Source: Arthrobacter sp. Soc17.1.1.1
GTDB taxonomy: Bacteria; Actinomycetota; Actinomycetes; Actinomycetales; Micrococcaceae
Assembly: GCF_036867195.1 (NCBI RefSeq)
Contig: NZ_JBAJII010000001.1
Span: 1,488,001 to 1,552,000, forward strand
Length of the DNA stretch: 64,000 nucleotides
Reading direction: 5' to 3'
The notes beneath the pieces are model-generated. The model was given only the letters and a program-made list of their open reading frames with translations, did no database searches and had not been told where the DNA came from. Positions 7,923-17,540 of this stretch are shown in pieces. Position 1 is the first letter of the stretch. Every line of letters begins with the position of its first letter. A program made the translations under genes and the position numbers.

Positions 7923-9770
7923 CTACAGGCCGAGGTCCGCCTCGAACGCGCCGCCCTCAAGCCGCGCCTTGAGCGTCTGCAGGAAGCGGCCCGCGTCGGC
8001 GCCGTCCACGAGGCGGTGGTCGTAGGTCAGGCTGAGGTACATCATCGACCGGATGGCGATGGTGTCGTCGCCGTCGACGCCCGTGATCACCACGGGGCGC
8101 TTGACGATGATGCCCGTGCCGAGGATGCCGACCTGGGGCTGGTTGATGATCGGGGTGTCGAAGAGTGCTCCGGCGGATCCGATGTTCGTGATCGTGAACG
8201 TACCGCCCGAGAGCTCGTCAGGGCCGATCTGGCCGTTACGGGTGCGCGCACCCACGTCCGCGATCTTCTTCGCGAGGCCGCCGAGATTCAGCGTGCCGGC
8301 GTCCTTGATCACGGGGACCAGAAGCCCCTTCTCGGTGTCGACCGCGATGGCGAGGTGCTCGGCGTCGTGGTACGTGACCTCCTTCTTCTCCTCGTCGAAG
8401 GACGCGTTCAGCTTCGGGTGCTGCTTCAGCGCCTCGGTGACGGCCTTCGAGATGAAGGGGAGGAAGGTGAGCTTCGCGCCGTTCTGCGCCTGGAAGGAGT
8501 CCTTCGAGGCGGCCCGCAGCTTCGCGATGCGGGTCATGTCCACCTCGATGACCTGCGTGAGCTGCGCGGAGACCTCGAGCGACTCGCGCATGCGCTTCGC
8601 GATGGTCTGGCGGATACGCGGGGCCTTCTCGACCGTGCCGCGCAGCTTCGAGGGCTCGACCGCGGGAGCGGCGGGCCTCTGCGCAGCTGCCGGCGCTGCC
8701 GGTGCAGGGGCCGAGGGGGCCGCCTGCGGTGCGGCTGCCGGCGCTGCCTGCTCCGCCTTACGGGCCTCGGCGGCCTCGAGGACGTCCTGCTTCCGGATGC
8801 GTCCGCCGACCCCGGTGCCCTTGACGGTCGAGAGGTCGACGTCGTTCTGGTTCGCCAGGCGGCGCACGAGCGGCGTCACGTACGAGGTGTCCGAACCCGC
8901 GGATTCCTGCGGTGCCGACTCCTGGACTGCGGGCTTCTCCTGCGCCGCAGGCTTCTGCTCGGCGGTCTCGGCGGGCTCGGGGGCACCGCTGGCGTCGTCG
9001 TCGGTCTCGGACGTGCCCGAGGCGCGGCCGGCCTCCTTGTCGGCGCCGGGCTTCTCGGTCGGGGCGTCGTTGCGTTCCTCGGCGGGCGCGGCCACGAGGG
9101 GCTCGCCGGAGGCGGCTTCGACCTTCTTGGGGGCGGCCGCCCCGGATCCGATCACGGCGAGGACGGCGCCGACCTCGGCGGTCTCGTCCTCGTTCACCCG
9201 GATCTCCTGCAGCTTGCCCGCCACGGGGGAGGGGATCTCGGTGTCGACCTTGTCGGTGGAGACCTCGAGCAGGGGCTCGTCGACCTCGACGTCGTCGCCC
9301 ACGGCCTTCAGCCAGCGCGTGACGGTACCCTCGGTCACGCTCTCGCCCAGGGCGGGGAGGGTGACCTCGGTGCCCTCGCCGGACTCGCCGGAATCGTCGG
9401 AGGTCTCGCTCGCTGCGGGGGCGGCGTCCGCCTGGGGCGCTTCCTCGGAGGCGGGCTGCTCGGGCTCGGGAGCTGTCTCCTCCGCGGCGGGAGCCGCGGT
9501 GCCGGAGTCGCTGTCGTCCGAGCCGCCGCCGGAACCGTCGCCGATCCGCACGAGTGGGGCGCCGACCTCGGCGGTCTCGTCCTCGGCCACCAGGATCTCC
9601 TCGATGACCCCGGCGATGGGCGAGGGGATCTCGGTGTCGACCTTGTCGGTGGAGACCTCGAGCAGGGGCTCGTCGACCTCGACGCGGTCACCGACGGCCT
9701 TCAGCCAGCGGGTGACAGTGCCTTCGGTGACGCTTTCACCGAGAGCGGGCAAGTTCACGGATTCAGACAT
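7923..9770 (-). CDS. sucB: 2-oxoglutarate dehydrogenase E2 / dihydrolipoyl acyltransferase
   Basis: This 615-residue protein is the acyltransferase core of a 2-oxoacid dehydrogenase complex in central carbon metabolism. It has two N-terminal lipoyl domains with the lipoylated lysine in [12 protein letters not shown] (K43 and K174), each followed by an Ala/Glu/Pro-rich linker. Next come a peripheral subunit-binding domain ([16 protein letters not shown]...) and a C-terminal catalytic domain ending with the active-site motif DHRLVDGA. The next gene upstream encodes E3. In actinobacteria this E2 (SucB/DlaT) can serve both the pyruvate and 2-oxoglutarate complexes. The two lipoyl domains share a 62-bp identical DNA stretch. 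The start ATG follows AGGAGAAACGG. Confidence 0.93.
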   Translation of the reverse strand: MSESVNLPALGESVTEGTVTRWLKAVGDRVEVDEPLLEVSTDKVDTEIPSPIAGVIEEILVAEDETAEVGAPLVRIGDGSGGGSDDSDSGTAAPAAEETAPEPEQPASEEAPQADAAPAASETSDDSGESGEGTEVTLPALGESVTEGTVTRWLKAVGDDVEVDEPLLEVSTDKVDTEIPSPVAGKLQEIRVNEDETAEVGAVLAVIGSGAAAPKKVEAASGEPLVAAPAEERNDAPTEKPGADKEAGRASGTSETDDDASGAPEPAETAEQKPAAQEKPAVQESAPQESAGSDTSYVTPLVRRLANQNDVDLSTVKGTGVGGRIRKQDVLEAAEARKAEQAAPAAAPQAAPSAPAPAAPAAAQRPAAPAVEPSKLRGTVEKAPRIRQTIAKRMRESLEVSAQLTQVIEVDMTRIAKLRAASKDSFQAQNGAKLTFLPFISKAVTEALKQHPKLNASFDEEKKEVTYHDAEHLAIAVDTEKGLLVPVIKDAGTLNLGGLAKKIADVGARTRNGQIGPDELSGGTFTITNIGSAGALFDTPIINQPQVGILGTGIIVKRPVVITGVDGDDTIAIRSMMYLSLTYDHRLVDGADAGRFLQTLKARLEGGAFEADLGL

Positions 9771-9923
9771 AATGCGCCCGTTTCTCCTTCGTAGATCATT
9801 CCTTGGCAGCTGGTCGACGAGCCTGGCCCGCTCAGCTGGACGTGCTTTGATTTCCTGCTCCCGAGCTTAGTCCACGCCCTCATGGCATGGACCAGGCCCT
9901 TCGATGACACCCGGACCCCGGCC

Positions 9924-11306
9924 TCAGCCGTGCAGCGGCTTGCCGGCGAGGGCGAGGTGGGCCTCGCCGAGGGCCTCGTTCTGGGTCGGGTGTGCGTGGA
10001 TGAGCGGGGCGACGTCCTCGGGGTACGCCTCCCAGTTGACGATGAGCTGCGCCTCGCCGATCTGCTCGCCCATCCGGCTGCCGAGCATGTGGACGCCGAC
10101 GATGGGCCCGTCCTTCTCGCGGACGAGCTTGACGATGCCGCCCGTGCCGATGATGGAGCTCTTGCCGTTGCCGGCGAGGTTGTACTCGTGGGTCTCGACG
10201 CGGTCGTCGCCGAACTTCTCACGGGCGGCCTTCTCGGTGTACCCGACGGAGGCGATCTCGGGATCGCTGTAGGTGACCTTGGGGATGTTGATGTCGGCGA
10301 CGACGACGGGCTTGAGCCCGGCGATCTCCTCCGCCACGAAGATGCCCTGCTGGAAGCCGCGGTGGGCGAGCTGCAGGCCGGGGACGATGTCGCCGATCGC
10401 GTAGATGGTGCCGACACCGGTGTGGAGGCGCTCGTTCGTGATGACGAAGCCGCGGTCCATGGTGAGGCCCGCCTCCTCGTAGCCGAGGTTCTGCGTCACG
10501 GGCCCGCGGCCGACGGCGACGAGCATGAGGTCCGCCTCGAAGGTCTTCCCGTCCTCGAGCGTGACCACGACGCCGTCGTCGTTCTGCTGGACGGCCTTGA
10601 AGCGCGTGCCGGTGTTGAACTTGATGCCGCGCTTCTTGAACGCCCGCTCGAAGTTCTTCACGATCGAGGCGTCCTCGTTGGGGACGAGCGAGGGGAGGGC
10701 CTCGATGATGGTGACGTCCACGCCGAAGGACTTCCACACGGAGGCGAACTCGCAGCCGATGACGCCGCCGCCGAGGATGACCGCCGTCTTGGGGACGAAG
10801 TCCATCGTCAGGGCCTGGTCGGAGGTGATGACCTTGCCGCCAATCTCCAGGCCGGGGAGGCTGCGGGAGAAGGACCCGGTGGCGAGGACGATGTGCTTGC
10901 CCGTGTAGACGGTGCCGTCGACGTCGATGGTGTTCTGCGAGGCGAGCCGGCCGGCGCCCTCGATGACGGTGATGCCCTTGGACTTGATGAGGCCCTGCAG
11001 TCCGCGGTACTTGCCGGCGATGATGCCGTCCTTGTAGGCGTTGACGGCGGCCATGTCGATGGACTCGAAGCTGGCCTTCACGCCGTACTTCTCGGAGTCC
11101 CGGGCGCCGTCGGCGATCTCCGCCGAGTGCAGGAGGGCCTTGGTGGGGATGCAGCCGTTGTGGAGGCAGGTGCCGCCCAGCTTGCCCTTCTCGATGAGTC
11201 CCACCGTGAAGCCCAGCTGTACCGCGCGGAGGGCCGCAGCGTACCCGCCGCTGCCTCCACCGAGTACCAGGATGTCGAATTCTTGCGCAGTTGCCGCTTC
11301 GGCCAC
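9924..11306 (-). CDS. lpdA: Dihydrolipoamide dehydrogenase (E3)
   Basis: This 460-residue FAD enzyme reoxidises the lipoyl groups of 2-oxoacid dehydrogenase complexes, passing electrons to NAD+. The N-terminal FAD-binding motif is GGGSGGYAAA and the redox-active disulfide is in GGTCLHNGCIPTK (C47, C52). The NAD-binding region GGGVIGCEFAS follows, and the C-terminal dimer domain has the HAHPTQNEALGEA active-site histidine. It starts with GTG and lies 153 nt upstream of sucB on the same strand, so the pair probably forms an E3-E2 unit. Confidence 0.95.
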   Translation of the reverse strand: MAEAATAQEFDILVLGGGSGGYAAALRAVQLGFTVGLIEKGKLGGTCLHNGCIPTKALLHSAEIADGARDSEKYGVKASFESIDMAAVNAYKDGIIAGKYRGLQGLIKSKGITVIEGAGRLASQNTIDVDGTVYTGKHIVLATGSFSRSLPGLEIGGKVITSDQALTMDFVPKTAVILGGGVIGCEFASVWKSFGVDVTIIEALPSLVPNEDASIVKNFERAFKKRGIKFNTGTRFKAVQQNDDGVVVTLEDGKTFEADLMLVAVGRGPVTQNLGYEEAGLTMDRGFVITNERLHTGVGTIYAIGDIVPGLQLAHRGFQQGIFVAEEIAGLKPVVVADINIPKVTYSDPEIASVGYTEKAAREKFGDDRVETHEYNLAGNGKSSIIGTGGIVKLVREKDGPIVGVHMLGSRMGEQIGEAQLIVNWEAYPEDVAPLIHAHPTQNEALGEAHLALAGKPLHG

Positions 11307-11414
11307 TTGAACGCTCCCTCGCGTGGTCTGTCGACGCGCAGGGCGCGTCGATGGATGGATCGGTTGCTGATGCGGTCGCGGTGCGGCCCTCAGATGCTTG
11401 TGCTCTCGTTTTTC

Positions 11415-11420
11415 ACCCTA
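11415..11420 (-). promoter_or_regulatory. Candidate -10 box for lpdA
   Basis: The minus strand reads TAGGGT (TANNNT) in a relatively AT-richer patch (GATAGGGTGAAAAA) about 109 nt before the GTG start. No clear -35 box is visible, so this is tentative. Confidence 0.35.
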
Positions 11421-11550
11421 TCCCCACAGGGGGCCGCCATCCACCCGAACACCATGTCGTGTACGCCATAGTGTCCGGGATGTGCGCAGTGTCACGTGCC
11501 TGCTGTCGGCTGTCCCCGACGGCCGTGGACGGGGACGCGACGGGGGGAGC

Positions 11551-11579
11551 GGGGGCACCGTGCCGGGCACGGTGCCCCC
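11551..11579. terminator. Hairpin terminator of the pepA transcript
   Basis: A 12-bp stem, GGGGGCACCGTG, with loop CCGGG lies 7 nt beyond the pepA stop codon. Confidence 0.8.
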
Positions 11580-11586
11580 GATCGGG

Positions 11587-13134
11587 TCAGACGGCGCGGG
11601 CGAGGACGTCCTCGACGTAGGCGAGCAGCGTGCGCACGCCGACGCCGGTCCCGGCCTTCGGGGTGTAGCCGTAGGGCGCACCCTCGTTGAACGCGGGTCC
11701 GGCGATGTCGAGGTGCGCCCACGGGATCTTCTCGCCGTCGACCTGGCCCACGAACTCGCGGAGGAACACGGCGGCGGTCATCATGCCGCCGTTCCGCTCG
11801 CCGATGTTGGCGATGTCCGCGACCTGCGACTCGAGGCTCGGGCGCAGCTCCTCCGGCAGCGGCATGGGCCAGAACTGCTCGCCGGCGCGGTCGGCGGCGG
11901 CCTTCACGGCGTCGCGCACGCCGTCGTCGCCCATGACGCCCGACACCCGCGTGCCGAGGGCGATCATCTGCGCGCCCGTGAGCGTCGCGATGTCGATGAT
12001 CGCGTCGGGCGACTCCTCGCTCGCGGCGGCGAGGCCGTCGGCCATGACGAGGCGGCCCTCGGCGTCCGTGTTGAGGACCTCCACGGTGCGGCCGCCGTAG
12101 ATCGACAGCACGTCCTCCGGGCGCTGTGCGGATCCCGACGGCATGTTCTCGGCGAGGCAGAGCCACGCGGTGACCTTCGCGGGGAGGCCGAGTTCGGCGA
12201 CGGCGAGGAGTGTGGTCAGGACGACGGCGGCACCGGCCATGTCGAGCTTCATGGTCTGCATGCCGGCGGCGGGCTTGAGCGAGAGCCCGCCGGAGTCGAA
12301 CGTGATGCCCTTGCCCACGAGGGCGAGGTGCACGGCGGACTTCGCGGGGGAGTACTCGACCTTGACCATGCGCGGCGGGCGGGAGGATCCCTTGCCGACG
12401 CCGAGGATGCCCCCGTAGCCGTCGCGCTCGAGGCGCTTCTCGTCCATCACGGTGATCTTCACCGGGAGCCCGCGCGAGAGGTCCTTGGCGGCCTGCGCGA
12501 ACGTCTCGGGGTAGAGGTGGCTCGGCGGCTGGTTCACGAGCGAACGCGTGGCGTTGACGTTCTTGCCGAGGATCACCGAGCGCCGCAGCGCCGGGGCGAG
12601 GTCGGCGTCGTCGGCCACGCTCGTGTGCACGACGACGTTCCGGACCGCGTCCTTGTCCTTGGCGGGGGCGACGGTGCCGTCCGGCTTCAGGCCGGACTTG
12701 TGGCCCTCGTAGCTGTACGCGCCGAACGCGGCGCCCTCGGCGACGGCGGTCGCGGCGTCCACGGTCCCCGCGGGCAGGGCCAGGACGACCGTGTCGAGGC
12801 CGGTCAGCTGGCGGACGGCGGCACCCGCGGCGCGGCGCAGCGTCTCCGGGGCGAGCGCCTCTCCGGGCGTGGCGGGGCCGACGCCGGACAGCACGAGCGA
12901 ATCGGCGCCGGTCTCGGGGAGGCCGGGCAGTCGGCGCACCTCGTCGGCGGCACCGGTGATACCGAGGACCTGGAGGCTGTCGCCCAGCGCGCGTGCCGCC
13001 TTCGCCGGCAGCGGGCTCTCGAGCAGGACCGGCCCGTCCGTCCCCTTGGCCACCGCGATCACGAGGGCGTCGCTGGGGATCTTCCTGAGCTCCGCGGCGG
13101 AAGCGGTCAGGTGTAGTTCGGTCGTCTTGATCAC
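11587..13134 (-). CDS. pepA: Leucyl aminopeptidase (M17 family)
   Basis: This 515-residue cytosolic metallopeptidase removes N-terminal residues from peptides. The C-terminal catalytic domain has the metal-binding regions GKGITFDSGGLSLKP and MKLDMAGAA and the family signature NTDAEGR near residue 354. The N-terminal part is the usual M17 regulatory domain. The GTG start (13134) was chosen because GAGGAGA lies 7-8 nt upstream and VIKTTELHL begins at the normal family position. It may work with the tricorn protease of this window in peptide breakdown; that link is only by function. Confidence 0.94.
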   Translation of the reverse strand: MIKTTELHLTASAAELRKIPSDALVIAVAKGTDGPVLLESPLPAKAARALGDSLQVLGITGAADEVRRLPGLPETGADSLVLSGVGPATPGEALAPETLRRAAGAAVRQLTGLDTVVLALPAGTVDAATAVAEGAAFGAYSYEGHKSGLKPDGTVAPAKDKDAVRNVVVHTSVADDADLAPALRRSVILGKNVNATRSLVNQPPSHLYPETFAQAAKDLSRGLPVKITVMDEKRLERDGYGGILGVGKGSSRPPRMVKVEYSPAKSAVHLALVGKGITFDSGGLSLKPAAGMQTMKLDMAGAAVVLTTLLAVAELGLPAKVTAWLCLAENMPSGSAQRPEDVLSIYGGRTVEVLNTDAEGRLVMADGLAAASEESPDAIIDIATLTGAQMIALGTRVSGVMGDDGVRDAVKAAADRAGEQFWPMPLPEELRPSLESQVADIANIGERNGGMMTAAVFLREFVGQVDGEKIPWAHLDIAGPAFNEGAPYGYTPKAGTGVGVRTLLAYVEDVLARAV

Positions 13135-13221
13135 GGAATCTGTCTCCTCGTGTCCGGCTGGGTGGTCCAGATGCATTGCTCGTGGTCCCCGGGATCTGGT
13201 GGTCCGGGAACCGTCCTGACG

Positions 13222-13227
13222 ATCGTA
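13222..13227 (-). promoter_or_regulatory. Candidate -10 box for pepA
   Basis: TACGAT (TANNNT) on the minus strand lies 88 nt upstream of the GTG start, in the divergent gap with the PAC2 gene. No convincing -35 box is seen. Confidence 0.3.
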
Positions 13228-13315
13228 GTCCGTGCGCCCGGTGCATTCTTGTTCCGGAATGAAGCCGGCGCCGGCGGTGTTGAGAACAGCAGGACCCAAC
13301 CGTCAGGAGAGAGCC

Positions 13316-14419
13316 ATGCTGGATCCACGCACCCTGTACAACATCGACGCCGAGGTCTTCGAGGACCCCGCGAGCCGTGGCCTCCCCCTGCTCGTGAGCC
13401 TCACGGGCTTCATGGACGCCGGTCACGTCGTCTCGCAGGTCAGCGAGGAGCTGCTCGAGATCCTCGACCACGATCTCGTGGCCGAGTTCGACGCCGACCA
13501 GCTCATGGACTACCGCGGCCGGCGCCCGAAGATCACGTTCGCCGAGGACCACCTGACGGACTACCAGCCGCACCGCCTGGAGCTGCACCGCCTGTACGAC
13601 GGGCTGGGGGAGCCGTTCCTGTTCCTCACCGGCGTGGAGCCCGACCTGCAGTGGGAGCGGTTCGCGAGCGCCGTCGTCGGGCTCGTGGAGGAGCTGGAGG
13701 TGACGATGACCTCGTGGGTCCACGCCATCCCGATGCCCGTGCCGCACACGCGCCCGATCGGCGTGACGTTGCACGGCAACCGGTCGGACATCATCGACGG
13801 CATGAACGCGTGGCGCCCCACCGCGGAGCTGCAGGCGTCGATCGGCCACGTCCTGGAGCTGCGGCTGATCGAAGCCGGGCACGACGTCGTCGGGCACGTC
13901 ATCCACGTGCCGCACTACCTGGCCGAGGCCGAGTACCCGCCCGCCGCGGTGGCCGGGCTCGAGTACCTCGGCGCGACCGCGCGCGTGGTGCTGCCGACCG
14001 ACCGGCTGCGTGAGACGGGGCGCGACGTCGAGCGCCAGATCGCACGGCAGGTCGGCAACTCCGCGGAGGTGCAGTCCGTCGTCGCATCCCTCGAGAAGCG
14101 CTACGACGAGTACGCGGACGGCGCCGAGCGCAGGTCGCTGCTCGTGAAGGACAACAGTGAGCTGGCGAGCGCGGAGGAGCTCGGTGCCGCCGTCGAGGCG
14201 TATCTCGCGAGCCCGCAGGCCGAGGAGGAGTCGACCCTCCTGTGGGACACGGAGTTCCCCGGCACCTCTCCCATCGACTACTCGGGGCACGGCGAGGGGC
14301 ACGGCGAGGGGCACGGCGAGGGGCACGGCGAGGGGCACGGCGGAGACCATGCCGAGCCGGCCGGGCAGAACGCCCCGGACGCCCCGGACACCCGGGACGA
14401 CGGCACGTCCCGATCCTGA
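13316..14419 (+). CDS. PAC2 family protein (proteasome assembly chaperone-like)
   Basis: This 367-residue protein belongs to the actinobacterial PAC2 group (DUF75), whose fold resembles proteasome assembly chaperone 2. The N-terminal segment MLDPRTLYNIDAEVFED, the SLTGFMDAGHV region and HDLVAEFDADQLMDYR are typical. The bacterial role is not established. The C terminus ends in an unusual low-complexity His/Gly/Glu tail (five GHGE-type units) encoded by a 12-bp tandem repeat. The ATG is preceded by AGGAGAGAGCC. It is divergent from pepA. Confidence 0.88.
   Translation: MLDPRTLYNIDAEVFEDPASRGLPLLVSLTGFMDAGHVVSQVSEELLEILDHDLVAEFDADQLMDYRGRRPKITFAEDHLTDYQPHRLELHRLYDGLGEPFLFLTGVEPDLQWERFASAVVGLVEELEVTMTSWVHAIPMPVPHTRPIGVTLHGNRSDIIDGMNAWRPTAELQASIGHVLELRLIEAGHDVVGHVIHVPHYLAEAEYPPAAVAGLEYLGATARVVLPTDRLRETGRDVERQIARQVGNSAEVQSVVASLEKRYDEYADGAERRSLLVKDNSELASAEELGAAVEAYLASPQAEEESTLLWDTEFPGTSPIDYSGHGEGHGEGHGEGHGEGHGGDHAEPAGQNAPDAPDTRDDGTSRS
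14284..14343 (+). repeat. 12-bp tandem repeat (five copies) in the PAC2 tail
   Basis: Five consecutive copies of GGGGCACGGCGA (the last ends in G) occur. They encode repeating Gly-His-Gly-Glu and give a histidine-rich, potentially metal-binding tail. Identical copies suggest recent slippage. Confidence 0.92.
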
Positions 14420-14500
14420 CCCGCCCGTCCGTCCGTCTTCCACAGCCGGCCTAACGGCGGGCGGAGGATGGTCGGAGGACGGGCGGCACGCCGGCCACGC

Positions 14501-14506
14501 GATAAT
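14501..14506 (+). promoter_or_regulatory. -10 box of a leaderless MFS transporter mRNA
   Basis: GATAAT ends exactly 6 nt before the GTG at 14513, with no Shine-Dalgarno. This decides the start codon of the transporter gene. Confidence 0.6.
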
Positions 14507-14512
14507 GGACAC

Positions 14513-15865
14513 GTGAATTCTTCGAGGGCACTCCTGGTCTGGGCGGCAGGGGTGGCGGCCTACCTCGTCGCGGTGACGCAGCGCACCACCTTCGGGGTGG
14601 CAGGGCTCGAGGCGACGGACCGCTTCGATGCCTCGGCCTCGCAGCTGTCGGTCTTCACCGTGGTGCAGCTGCTCGTCTATGCGGGCCTGCAGGTCCCGGT
14701 GGGCGTGCTCGTGGACCGGTGGGGGCCGCGGAGCCTGATCGTCGCGGGCGGCATCCTGATGGCGCTCGGGCAGGCACAGCTGGCCTTCGCCGATTCGGTG
14801 GGGGCCGGCATCGTGGGGCGCCTGCTCGTGGGCGCGGGCGACGCGGCGACGTTCATCAGCGTCCTGCGGTTGCTGCCGGCATGGTTCGAGCCCCGGCGCA
14901 TCCCGGTCCTCACGCAGTGGACCGGGATCATCGGGCAGCTCGGGCAGGTGGTCTCCGTCATCCCGTTCGTGGCGCTGCTCGCGGCCTACGGGTGGCAGCC
15001 CGCGTTCCTCGCGGCCGCGGCGCTGTCGGTGCTCGCCGTCGTCCTCGCCGTGACCGCCATCAGGGACTCGCCCGTGCCCGGCAGCGGGCGTGCCGCCCAG
15101 ACGCTGAGGCAGACCGGTACGTCCCTCGCGCAGGCCTGGAAGCAGCCGGGCACGCGCCTCGGCCTCTGGTCGCACTTCACCATCCAGTTCCCGGGGACGG
15201 TCTTCGTGCTCATGTGGGGCTACCCCTACCTGGTGCGGGCCGAGAAGATCGGGGAGGGCGCCGCGTCGGCCCTCATGACCCTCTTCGTGGCCGTGGGCAT
15301 CGCGTGCGGGCCCTTCCTCGGCCGGTACGTGGGCCGGCACCCGCTGCGCCGGTCCACCATGGTCCTCGCGATCGCGGGGCTGATCACGACCGCCTGGCTC
15401 GCCGTCCTCCTCTACCCCGGGCCCGCGCCGCTGCCGCTGCTGGTCCTGCTGGTGATCGCCCTGGCCGTCGGCGGACCGGGGTCGATGATCGCGTTCGACT
15501 TCGCCCGCACCTTCAACCCCGCAGCCCGCATGGGCACCGCCACCGGCATCGTGAACATCGGCGGTTTCGTGGCCTCCCTGGTGTCGATGTTCGTCATCGG
15601 CGTGGTCCTCGACCTCCTCCTCGGCAGCGGGTTCTCGCAGGGCGAGCTCTACGCGCTCGAATCGTTCCGCCTCGCGATGGCCGCGCAACTCGTGGTCCTC
15701 GCGGCGGGGGTCGTCGCCGTCCTCATCGCGCGGCGGAGGGTCCGGCGGCGGATGGCGGAGCAGGGCGTCGTGGTGCCGCCGCTACGCGAGGCCCTGGCCC
15801 GCGAGCGGCGCCGCCGGCACGAGACGAGAGCGGACCGGAGGAGCCGGGGCGGCCAGGGCGGCTAG
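14513..15865 (+). CDS. MFS transporter
   Basis: This 450-residue inner-membrane transporter of the major facilitator superfamily has about 12 hydrophobic segments in two halves. The loop after helix 2 carries LVDRWGPRSLI, which matches the MFS GX3DRXGRR signature, and residues near FGVAGLEATDRF follow helix 1. The substrate is unknown; no drug- or sugar-specific motif stands out. The GTG at 14513 is chosen over an upstream in-frame start because a -10 box lies directly before it and helix 1 then begins within 15 residues. The C terminus is basic. Confidence 0.85.
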   Translation: MNSSRALLVWAAGVAAYLVAVTQRTTFGVAGLEATDRFDASASQLSVFTVVQLLVYAGLQVPVGVLVDRWGPRSLIVAGGILMALGQAQLAFADSVGAGIVGRLLVGAGDAATFISVLRLLPAWFEPRRIPVLTQWTGIIGQLGQVVSVIPFVALLAAYGWQPAFLAAAALSVLAVVLAVTAIRDSPVPGSGRAAQTLRQTGTSLAQAWKQPGTRLGLWSHFTIQFPGTVFVLMWGYPYLVRAEKIGEGAASALMTLFVAVGIACGPFLGRYVGRHPLRRSTMVLAIAGLITTAWLAVLLYPGPAPLPLLVLLVIALAVGGPGSMIAFDFARTFNPAARMGTATGIVNIGGFVASLVSMFVIGVVLDLLLGSGFSQGELYALESFRLAMAAQLVVLAAGVVAVLIARRRVRRRMAEQGVVVPPLREALARERRRRHETRADRRSRGGQGG

Positions 15866-15969
15866 GGACGCGGCGGCGGTGCTCCGGTTCCGGCGGCCCG
15901 GCGCTGCGGTTGTCCACATACGGCCGGTGCAGCGGGCGAGGCTGCAGCCCGGCGAGCAGGCTGGCCTGC

Positions 15970-17400
15970 ATGCCTTCCTCTTCGAGCCCCGTGCCGGGCA
16001 ACCGGCGGTCCCCGTCCTTCGCCGTCACCTCGCCGGCGGACATCCTGTCCTACGTACCCCACGCGCTCGGCTTCATGCCTGCCCGGAGCCTCGTCGTGCT
16101 GACCACCACGGGCCGGTGGCTGGGAGCCACGCTCCGGGTGGACCTGCCAGCGAGCGTCACGGATCCGCTCGGATTCGCCGAGGGGGTGCTCTCGTTCCTG
16201 CGCGACGACGCCGCCGCGGACGGGACGCTCCTGATCGTGTACGGCGCGGACTGGCCGCGCCTCGGGCCGGTACCGCACGAGGCGCTGGTGTCCGCCCTCG
16301 GCACCGTGCTCGAGGCTGCCGGTCTTCCCGTCCGTGATGGCTGGTTCGTCTCCGCGGCCGGGTGGCGGAACTACTTCTGCAGGGACGACGACTGCTGCCC
16401 CTGGCCGGGCGAGCCGCTCGATGCCGTCGCGTCCAGTGCCCTCGGCGCGGAGCTGGTGTTCGGCGGGAGCGCCTTCGACGCATCGGCGCCCGAGGCAGTG
16501 CTCCGCGCTGCTCCGGCGGTCGCAGCGGGATGCACGACGAGCGAGGGGGAGCTGCGGGCCGTCGAGGACGCCCAGGCGCACTACGCCGCGGCCTGCTCCG
16601 GTCGCTGGACGTCCGCGTCCCAGTTCCCCGCGACGTCCGCCGTCTGGGACGCCGTCCTGCTGCTGCCGCACGGGTTCGAGACCACCGCCCATCCGGACGT
16701 GGCCGGATTCCTGCTGGCGAGTATCGAGTCGCGGACGGTCCGCGACTTCCTGCTCGCCAGCGCCTGCCTCGGTTCCGCCCGGGCGCTCGACGGCGCGGCG
16801 GCCTGCGGCCTGTTCGGCAGCGGCGCGTCGGGGCGATATGCGGGCGGGATCCCGGACGGAGCGGGGGAGCCTGCGGGAGCTCTTCCCCCGGTGCTGCCCG
16901 ACGCACATGAGGCCGGAGGCCGGGATGCGGGTCCGGTGGAGGCCATGGAGGAGATCCGCACCGCCATCACCGCCATCGCCGCCATCGCCGCCATCGCCGC
17001 GACGGCCTCGCCGCCCGGCCCGCGGGGGCACCCGTCGCCGGGACGGGAGGTGGACGCCGCCGCGCTGCTGTACGCGGATGTCCTCGCCGGCCGGTTCACG
17101 GGCACGATCACCTGGCACCGCGTCGACGCGATGGCGCAGGTCCTCGCGCGGCTCGCCGCGGTGTCCGATGGTGAATCACGGGCAGCGGCCCTGACGATGT
17201 CCGCCTGGTTCGAGTACGCGCGCGGCCGCGGCTCCCGGGCGGCGGTGTTCCTCGAGGCGGCCGAGCTGACGGTGCCGGGCTACCGGCTGGCCCGGCTGCT
17301 CTCGGAACTCCTGCGCCGCGGCGGGCTGCCGGCATGGGCCCGGAGGCGCTCGACGGCGTGGACCGCCGACGCCGCGCGGACCTGCACGGGCGCAGCGTGA
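15970..17400 (+). CDS. DUF4192 domain-containing protein
   Basis: This 476-residue cytoplasmic protein opens with the family pattern TSPADILSYVPHALGFMPARSLVVL. DUF4192 proteins are widespread in actinobacteria and their function is unknown. A CRDDDCCPWPG cysteine cluster lies near residues 137-147 and is conserved in many members. The middle carries an Ala/Ile-rich linker encoded by 9-bp repeats, and the C-terminal segment is helical. The start is not certain: no strong ribosome-binding site precedes the ATG. It precedes the sigA leader. Confidence 0.82.
   Translation: MPSSSSPVPGNRRSPSFAVTSPADILSYVPHALGFMPARSLVVLTTTGRWLGATLRVDLPASVTDPLGFAEGVLSFLRDDAAADGTLLIVYGADWPRLGPVPHEALVSALGTVLEAAGLPVRDGWFVSAAGWRNYFCRDDDCCPWPGEPLDAVASSALGAELVFGGSAFDASAPEAVLRAAPAVAAGCTTSEGELRAVEDAQAHYAAACSGRWTSASQFPATSAVWDAVLLLPHGFETTAHPDVAGFLLASIESRTVRDFLLASACLGSARALDGAAACGLFGSGASGRYAGGIPDGAGEPAGALPPVLPDAHEAGGRDAGPVEAMEEIRTAITAIAAIAAIAATASPPGPRGHPSPGREVDAAALLYADVLAGRFTGTITWHRVDAMAQVLARLAAVSDGESRAAALTMSAWFEYARGRGSRAAVFLEAAELTVPGYRLARLLSELLRRGGLPAWARRRSTAWTADAARTCTGAA
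16966..17001 (+). repeat. 9-bp tandem repeat in the DUF4192 gene
   Basis: Four copies of ATCGCCGCC-type units, the first being ATCACCGCC, encode Ile-Ala/Thr-Ala repeats in a linker. Confidence 0.85.
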
Positions 17401-17479
17401 CCGTCACGCACGCGTGACGGGGGCCGGATACGGTGCAGAACGGCGCCGACCTGATTTCCGGCGCGGCTGGCAGCCGTGA

Positions 17480-17485
17480 GACAAT
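17480..17485 (+). promoter_or_regulatory. Candidate distal sigA promoter (-10 GACAAT)
   Basis: GACAAT lies 18-19 nt after TTCCGG/TTTCCG (17455-17461). A start near 17492 would give a structured leader of ~215 nt before sigA. Moderate evidence only. Confidence 0.4.
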
Positions 17486-17540
17486 GGAGGTTGAGACCCG
17501 GTTGGGTCCGTGCATCAGACAACTCCCAGCATCCCCCGAG

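Noticed and set aside
8016..9870. Two long plus-strand frames opposite sucB
   Set aside because: They are antisense shadows of the repetitive Ala/Glu-rich lipoyl linkers; there is no start signal or recognisable domain.
14284..14343. CRISPR-like short repeat array
   Set aside because: Units are 12 bp, contiguous, without spacers and in-frame in the PAC2 gene; no cas genes are nearby.
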